Source: Macrophomina tecta
Taxonomy: Eukaryota; Ascomycota; Dothideomycetes; Botryosphaeriales; Botryosphaeriaceae
Reading direction: 5' to 3'
NCBI GenBank assembly: GCA_024180945.1
Contig: JAKSGN010000006.1
Span: forward strand, 1,612,001 to 1,676,000
DNA length: 64,000 nt
Part shown: in pieces, positions 57,291 through 64,000 of the stretch
Layout: the number at the start of each line of letters is the position of its first letter
How positions within the stretch are numbered: position 1 is the first letter of the stretch
Made by a program: the position numbers and the translations under genes
Notes under the pieces: model-generated
What the model was told of the DNA's origin: nothing
Seen by the model: the letters and a program-made list of their open reading frames with translations, nothing else
Database searches by the model: none

Positions 57291-59817
57291 ATGCCATCAC
57301 CCGTCGCGTCGACCACCTCGCTCCCACTCCAGTCGCACGAGCCATCGCAACAGGATTCCGCCCCGGCCGCGCAGGATGCACAGAATGGCGCTGCTGGAGA
57401 TGATGCCGCCGAGTCGCAGGATTCGGCGCGTCCGTCTAGTTCTGGCCAGGCCGCAGAAGGCAATGGTACAATACGCGAGTCCAAGGAGAAGGCAAAGGCT
57501 GTCATGGCCGCGTCCGGCGTGGATGTGAACGCGAGCACCGAGCAGTCTCCGCCTTCAACCTGCGCGAAGACACCGCCTGCCGGCAGCGAGACGGCCAATG
57601 GAGTTTCCCCCAGCAGGAAGCGCTCTCGTTCTGGCTCGCGTTTACCCTCCCAACAGCCGTCCCAGGGCTCCTCCGGTCAGAACGTGCCCACAGTCAACGA
57701 ACTCCTCATCCACCAGTATACTACCCACGATATGTTTCATGCAGCAGCCATGAATGATCAGGCTAGCAGAGTCAGAGATCTCATGAACGAAAAGTTCGCC
57801 GAGGCAGAATTCTACAAGCAACTACGCCAGCAACGCCAGATTGACCCAGGCTCTGTGTTTGGTTACGGTTTCGATGGCTACGGCAATGGCTATACTGAAG
57901 CAAAACCGTCAAGGCTCCAATACCCGATGCAGCGGAAACGTGCCGGAAACCGTCGCTCCAAGAGCTTGCATGTGCCGCGGAAGGTCTTAGCAAAACAATC
58001 AGACACTTTTGAAGAGCTGGTACCGGTGCGCCTGGACATCGAATTTGACAAGATCAAGCTCCGGGACACTTTCACGTGGAACCTGCACGATCACATTGTC
58101 TCACCTGAGCTGTTCGCCGAGAATATGGTGGAAGACTTCAGGCTGCCTCCGGAATTGGGTCCCCAAGTTTTCCGTCAAATCAACACCGAGATCCACGAGC
58201 AACTTCAGGACTACTATCCTCATGTCTTTTTCAAGGAAGATCCATTGGACCCGCACCTACCATACGACGCCTACAAAAACGATGAGATGCGTATATTGAT
58301 AAAACTTAACATCACCATCGGACAGCATACCCTAGTGGACCAATTTGAGTGGGATATCAACGATCCGATGAATTCCCCGGAGGAATTCGCTAGGTCAATG
58401 ACGAGGGAGCTCTCGCTTTCCGGCGAATTCACAACTGCCATCGCGCACTCCATACGCGAACAATGTCAGATGTTCACTAAAAGCCTTTACATCACCGGCC
58501 ATCCGTTTGACGGCCGCCCTGTGGAAGATGCCGACGTACGAGATAGCTTTTTGGCGACCCCCATCCAGTCAGTTTTCCGGCCGATACAAGCAGCTAAGGA
58601 TTATGCGCCGGTCTTGTACGAGTTGAACGAAGCCGACCTAGAGCGGGCGGAACTGTCCATCATGCGCGAGCAACGAAGACAGAAGCGCTCTGTGAACCGG
58701 AGAGGTGGTCCGGCATTGCCGGACTTGAAGGATCGCCAACGGACGGTGCGGACCATGGTTGTGTCTTCGGTCCTTCCAGGTGCGGTAGAGCGCGTAGAAG
58801 ACAGCCGTCTCTACAAGCTCTCTCGTTCCGCATCAGGTAGAGGCAGACGCATTATAAGAGATGGCGACTCGGACGAAGAATCAGAGAGCGAAGAATCCGG
58901 CCAAGAATCCCCCGCGCCCTCACAAATTATGGGAGGAACTGCAAGGACAAGAGGCATGCGTGGAGCTGCATCCGCAGCAACGGTTGCTATGCGGCAGAAT
59001 CTTGGACGTTCGGCGACTCCTGAAGTCACTGCACTCCGGCAAGAGCATCATCATGAGACTCGCACATCACGTCGCTTTGGCACTCCTAGGGAAGAGAGTG
59101 TTGCACCGACTCCTACCACACCTGCACCGGAGAAGTTTATTGTCAAGCTAAAGATATCTCGGGAGAAGTACAGGCGGTGGATGCAAGCACAAGCGACAGG
59201 CAGAGCTCATGAATATCGGCAAAGCCAACCTAATCCTGTATTAGCCTCCGCAGCTTCCACACCTCAGCAGGCCACACCAACGCGTAGCTCAATGCCACCA
59301 CCACCCTCCCCAGCATTACAGCAGCGATCAACCCCTGGCCCTGGTACGCCAACAAGCAATGGACAGCAAGATGTCCGTTACTATCCTGATGGACGCGTAG
59401 ATGCCTCATTCCCACAACCAACACGACCAGTAAGTACTTTGCGCATGTGAGTGGGGCGACATATGCTGACAGTAACCGCAGCCCCCACCACCTGAGTGGC
59501 TCACCACAGCCGTGAAAAACCTGCATGCCCGGCACCCGGACTCTTCCTTCGAGGCCCTGATGCGCTACGTGGCCATCGACAGCCGCAAGCAGGAACAGGT
59601 CCGTCTCGACCAGTTCCCGGCTGGCTCAACGCCCCCTCCCTACATCAGATTTCAGTGGCTTCCACGCATCAGGTGTAATGATTGCCCGGGCAAGCTATAC
59701 ACTGCTGGCCCTGGTACGACTGTGGAGAACTTTGAGGTGCATCTGAAGAATAGACAGCATCTTGAGGCTGTGAGGAGGAGAATAGGGTCGGCTTCTGCTG
59801 GCGCCGCTTCTTCGTAG
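57291..59817 (+). CDS. SNF5: SWI/SNF chromatin-remodelling complex subunit SNF5 (Sfh1/SMARCB1 family)
   Basis: Core subunit of the SWI/SNF nucleosome remodeller. Exons are 57291-59429 and 59482-59817 (824 residues). After a disordered Ser/Gln/Ala-rich N-tail comes the fungal N-terminal helix NELLIHQYTTHDMFHAAAMN. The SNF5 domain has two repeats: LVPVRLDIEFDKIKLRDTFT with FRLPPELGPQVFRQINTEIH, and MRILIKLNITIGQHTLVDQF with SPEEFARSMTRELSLSGEFT. A second half carries acidic serines (DSDEESESEESGQES) and a proline-rich linker. Near the C-terminus the GATA-like segment IRFQWLPRIRCNDCPGKLYT has only the first Cys pair, as usual in this family's fungal members, then VENFEVHLKNRQHLEAVRRR. The spelling favours the larger Snf5 over the smaller RSC subunit Sfh1. 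Confidence 0.94.
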
Positions 59818-61487
59818 AGGGAATAGGATGAAAGAAAGAAGTGCAATGATCACGGCACACGGATGGACTCTGATGTTGGACGGCGGTGGATTGGGTGGAT
59901 GGGGAGAGGCGGCAAACTTTATTTTTGTACATCATCATTATTATCATCATCACACCATCATATCTACACGAAAGACAAGGGTTGCGAATGGAAGGGAATT
60001 GAGAGGTGTGATTGGTGTGTGGGAGGTTATCAAAGATGGCGTCTTCGAGTGGCATGGAGGAATCCTTTTTGTTTTCTTCGCGTTTGTGGTGCTGGCTTAC
60101 CATTCCGGATGAGATGAGAGAAGGAATTGCATCATCTGCGAAATGCCATTATTTTTTTTAAAAAAAATTTTTTCTTCTACTTCACTTTTTTCTTCCCTTC
60201 GCTTCAGTCCTGCTGTGCAATGCTCGCCGCTGCTTACTGTTTGCCAGATTCGGCGTTCTTCGAAAAGCAAATGAAAGCTTGGGTTGAGAATAGAACTATT
60301 CGCGGGATTGATATTAGGTGCGGGTACTAGTAGCCTTTCTATAAAGAGACGAATGCTGCCTTTGCTGGGATCGGAAGTGACTACCATGATTTTATGGCTG
60401 GATAACGGCAGCAGCTGTATCCTTCGTTAACAACGGGACATCTGGGGATATGGGCTGAAGTTGTGGATTGTAAAACATAATGATGCGTAAATTGGTAGCT
60501 CGGACGTGGAGCTCGCAATCTTTGATATTAGTATTGCCTCCCGTCATGTGAAGACGTTGCGGGAGCAGGCGCGTGTGCACCGGCCAATCATCGTGAAGCT
60601 GTCCTAGAAGGGAAGAAAGACATTCCTCCAGTTGCGGCCGCGACGCAAGAATACACCGACGAACCCAGCGGCTCTCGGGGTGCCAAGGCGCACAGCGGGG
60701 TGAGATGATTCGCCAGTAGCCTTCCGTTCGGGCGAGCGACAGAGCACGTGTTGTGGGCCGGCCTCTCTCGCTCGAAGCGCCCGGCACCTAGCCCGAGCCA
60801 ACGAAGGCACGGAAAGTGCAGGGGAAATGGGAAATGCGTCGGTCTTTTCCGGTTTGCGGTGAGTGGAAGCGCGAGATTTGCGTCGCGGATCATCAGCAGG
60901 CCGCAGTAAAGTAGCAGGGGAGCCGTCAGGTCATGCACGGCCAACTGGCGTTGTGTTCTGCCATCCCCCAGACGTGTAGAGTTTGATGCGGGTTTCGGCC
61001 TTCTGTCTCTCGATACGCTTCTCGCATCGCATGCTCTTTCCTCTCGTGTCACGCCCTTTGTGTCTCTCCTTCTCTTCCCCTCTCAACGTTCGTCTTCTTT
61101 GATTTCCCACTCGTCTTCTGTCAAGGCCTATTTTAGTCTGCTGCTCTTATCCTTGGTTGCTCAAGTCGCAACGCCAGATCCGTTTCGACGAGCACTCGAC
61201 AACACACTCTTGCGACACACGCGACTGTCATTCTCCCTCTCCCCACAACAAAATTGGCCACATTCCTCCCATCCTTCCTTCACTTGCCAAGCAATTTTTC
61301 CCCTCCTCCTTCGTCTTCAGCGACCTCGAAAAAAGATACCCCTCTTAAACGAATAATACTCGACAACGACGAGCCGAAAAGACAGCCGGCCTGTCTCCAT
61401 ATACTCCTCTAATACTACAACCGCCAACCCCCAGGAACTTCACCCAATCCAATCCAATCCAATCCAAAAAAAAAAAAAAAAAAAAGA
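59818..61487. other. Intergenic: SNF5 3' region and long leader of the small membrane protein
   Basis: About 1.7 kb. An A/T palindrome (eight T then eight A then six T) lies at about 60151-60173. Pyrimidine-rich leader-like sequence runs from 61030 to 61330, then four tandem CCAAT at 61444-61463 and 20 A at 61466-61485. No other gene is seen. Confidence 0.5.
61444..61485 (+). promoter_or_regulatory. Tandem CCAAT x4 plus poly(A)20 directly upstream of an ATG
   Basis: Four head-to-tail CCAAT pentamers are followed by 20 A, ending two bases before the ATG at 61488. The position within a likely 5' UTR suggests a leader effect on translation, or CCAAT-binding if transcribed further downstream. 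This is an observation, not a proven site. Confidence 0.5.
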
Positions 61488-61703
61488 ATGGCCTTCGAAT
61501 TCCTCGCCCCGATCCTGACGCCGACGGCTCTGGCCACGGTCCAGCGCGACCCCTCACTCCTTGGCATCTTGCTGGCTGTGCTGACCGGGTTGCAAATGTT
61601 GACGGGATTAGCTATCTTCATCCACTATCGCACAGAAAAAAACAACGGCACATGGAAGGGATGGTTGCCCAAGAAGGCGCCGAAGAAGGGTGGTAGGAAA
61701 TGA
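61488..61703 (+). CDS. Small (71-residue) putative membrane protein
   Basis: Not recognised. A single exon encodes MAFEFLAPILTPTALATVQR, then one strong hydrophobic helix (LLGILLAVLTGLQMLTGLAI), a short IHYRTEKNN segment and a basic tail WLPKKAPKKGGRK. This looks like a tail-out single-pass protein, with positive charges favouring a cytosolic or matrix C-terminus. Support for a real gene: good start context (GAATGG), pyrimidine-rich leader, no competing long frame on the same strand, and position between two solid genes. No homologue is recalled with certainty. Small inner-membrane assembly factors and ER complex subunits have this form. Confidence 0.55.
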   Translation: MAFEFLAPILTPTALATVQRDPSLLGILLAVLTGLQMLTGLAIFIHYRTEKNNGTWKGWLPKKAPKKGGRK

Positions 61704-62209
61704 GTGATTCGGAGGATTTCGAGACCGGGAGAGGGAAGGAAGAAGGGAGCAAGTGATAGGGTGTGAGGGAGAGATTGAGAGGTGCTAGGACATGCAGGTG
61801 GGAGGGGGTTGCACGATGGGAGTGGAAGGTGTTGGATTCGACGACTAATTACGAAGCTGGGACAACTATCAAGCCACTTCAATTTTGCCTTTCAGACAAA
61901 CAATCTAGGGACATTTGGTGCAACATTGTTCCAAGTGCACGCTTGACGTTTATTCAGATTTCACCGTTGGTATTTTCCTCAAGCATTGTATGGGTCCAGA
62001 GGCTACGACATGCGTACAAACAAGATCGCTCCAGCGAGCACCAATCCTGAAATCAGCAGGTTGGTCAACGTAAGAGCGAAAAGTCATAAGAGTACAATTT
62101 ACCGGCGGGCACCAAGAAACGCCGTGCAAGATGCCTGCCTTTCACCGTCCCACTGTTCATTACCACATTTCCAATTGTTCCATTCCAGGTATCATAGATA
62201 TTTCACCGC
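61704..62209. other. Intergenic, convergent
   Basis: 500 bp of 3' flanks. Nothing seen. Confidence 0.55.
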
Positions 62210-63599
<1,390 letters not shown>

Positions 63600-64000
63600 G
63601 TTTGCGGTGAGGGAGAGCGTGCGGGCGACAGCTGGCTAGATGATGGCAAGGAGCGGCAGACGACGAGATGGGATGGGGATGGGAGTTGGGGTGGTGGGAA
63701 GATGGTGCGTCTGGGGAACGGGAGCTGCCTGCAGTTGTACCTGGGCCGGCACCTTTCCCCTTCGTCATCTGAGGAGCTAGCCGACCGATTAGCCGGATGG
63801 GGCATGGCGCGGTGCGCTGATAAGAGTGGCTGGGGAAAGCGCGCAGGGCCGTGAGCTGTCCACGAGACCGCCTCGTCCGTCATCCGAGCGCGCGCCGTCT
63901 AAGCTCTCTCATCTCCTGTCTCATTATTATCATTACTAGCTGGCATTGCGAGCCGACCTCGCTCTCAGCGCGCTCAACTATCTACATGCGTGCGAGTCCG
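63600..64000. other. PEP4 upstream region to end of window
   Basis: GC-rich promoter-like sequence of the minus-strand PEP4 gene, with no gene seen. The last 100 bases contain AT-rich TCATTATTATCATTA. Confidence 0.5.

Noticed and set aside
60151..60173. A/T palindrome as a terminator or replication origin
   Set aside because: Homopolymer A/T symmetry arises easily and nothing around it supports a function.

Overview
This window is ordinary euchromatic DNA from a filamentous ascomycete (Pezizomycotina; a Dothideomycete is my best guess, but that rests only on the look of the proteins). The evidence is short 46-200 nt introns with GT...AG ends, compact gene spacing, GC-rich coding DNA with pyrimidine-rich leaders, and single-copy fungal housekeeping genes on both strands. 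I found no transposon, rRNA, tRNA, CRISPR array, secondary-metabolite backbone gene or AT-rich RIP-like block. Exon coordinates were worked out by hand from reading frames, splice signals and family knowledge. Each multi-exon CDS given as complete sums to a multiple of three, but the junctions are predictions.

Left part (1-11.5 kb): the C-terminal two thirds of RNA polymerase I subunit RPA135 on +, then four minus-strand genes: a secreted Ser/Ala-rich protein, a CYP52-like cytochrome P450, a secreted GH20 beta-N-acetylhexosaminidase and a GPI-anchored GH16 Crh-type glycosidase. Next (12-18.3 kb) are two glutamate-metabolism genes on +: gamma-glutamyl phosphate reductase (proline synthesis) and NAD-specific glutamate dehydrogenase. 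The 19-27.8 kb part holds ATG9 (-), COG6 (+), a BolA-like protein (-), a NIF3-family protein (+) and ribosomal protein eS28 (+).

Middle part (28.9-44.4 kb): a SigF/NTF2-like membrane protein (-), a TM9/EMP70 protein (-), the calcium sensor NCS-1 (-), Mediator subunit 4 (+), an unrecognised polytopic membrane protein (-), a broken fragment of a UPF0658-like Golgi membrane protein (-), a sterol O-acyltransferase (+) and a homeodomain plus C2H2 zinc-finger transcription factor (-) with an unusually long upstream region.

Right part (46-64 kb): two unrecognised proteins (-), the ribosome-biogenesis factor SURF6/Rrp14 (+), a divergent pair of mitochondrial complex I proteins (TYKY - and acyl carrier protein +), GOLPH3/Vps74 (+), SWI/SNF subunit SNF5 (+), a 71-residue putative membrane protein with a poly(A) leader (+) and vacuolar protease A/PEP4 (-). 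Many of the genes concern endomembrane traffic or degradation (ATG9, COG6, TM9, NCS-1, GOLPH3, PEP4), but they are not arranged as an operon-like system.

I do not see a new multi-gene system. The best leads are a conserved RPA135 intron whose 5' splice site reads GA instead of GT, and a frame at 38.3-38.75 kb that is conserved in appearance but interrupted by a TAG. The complex I gene pair with an 18-nt microexon, and the poly(A)/CCAAT leader before the 71-aa gene, come next.
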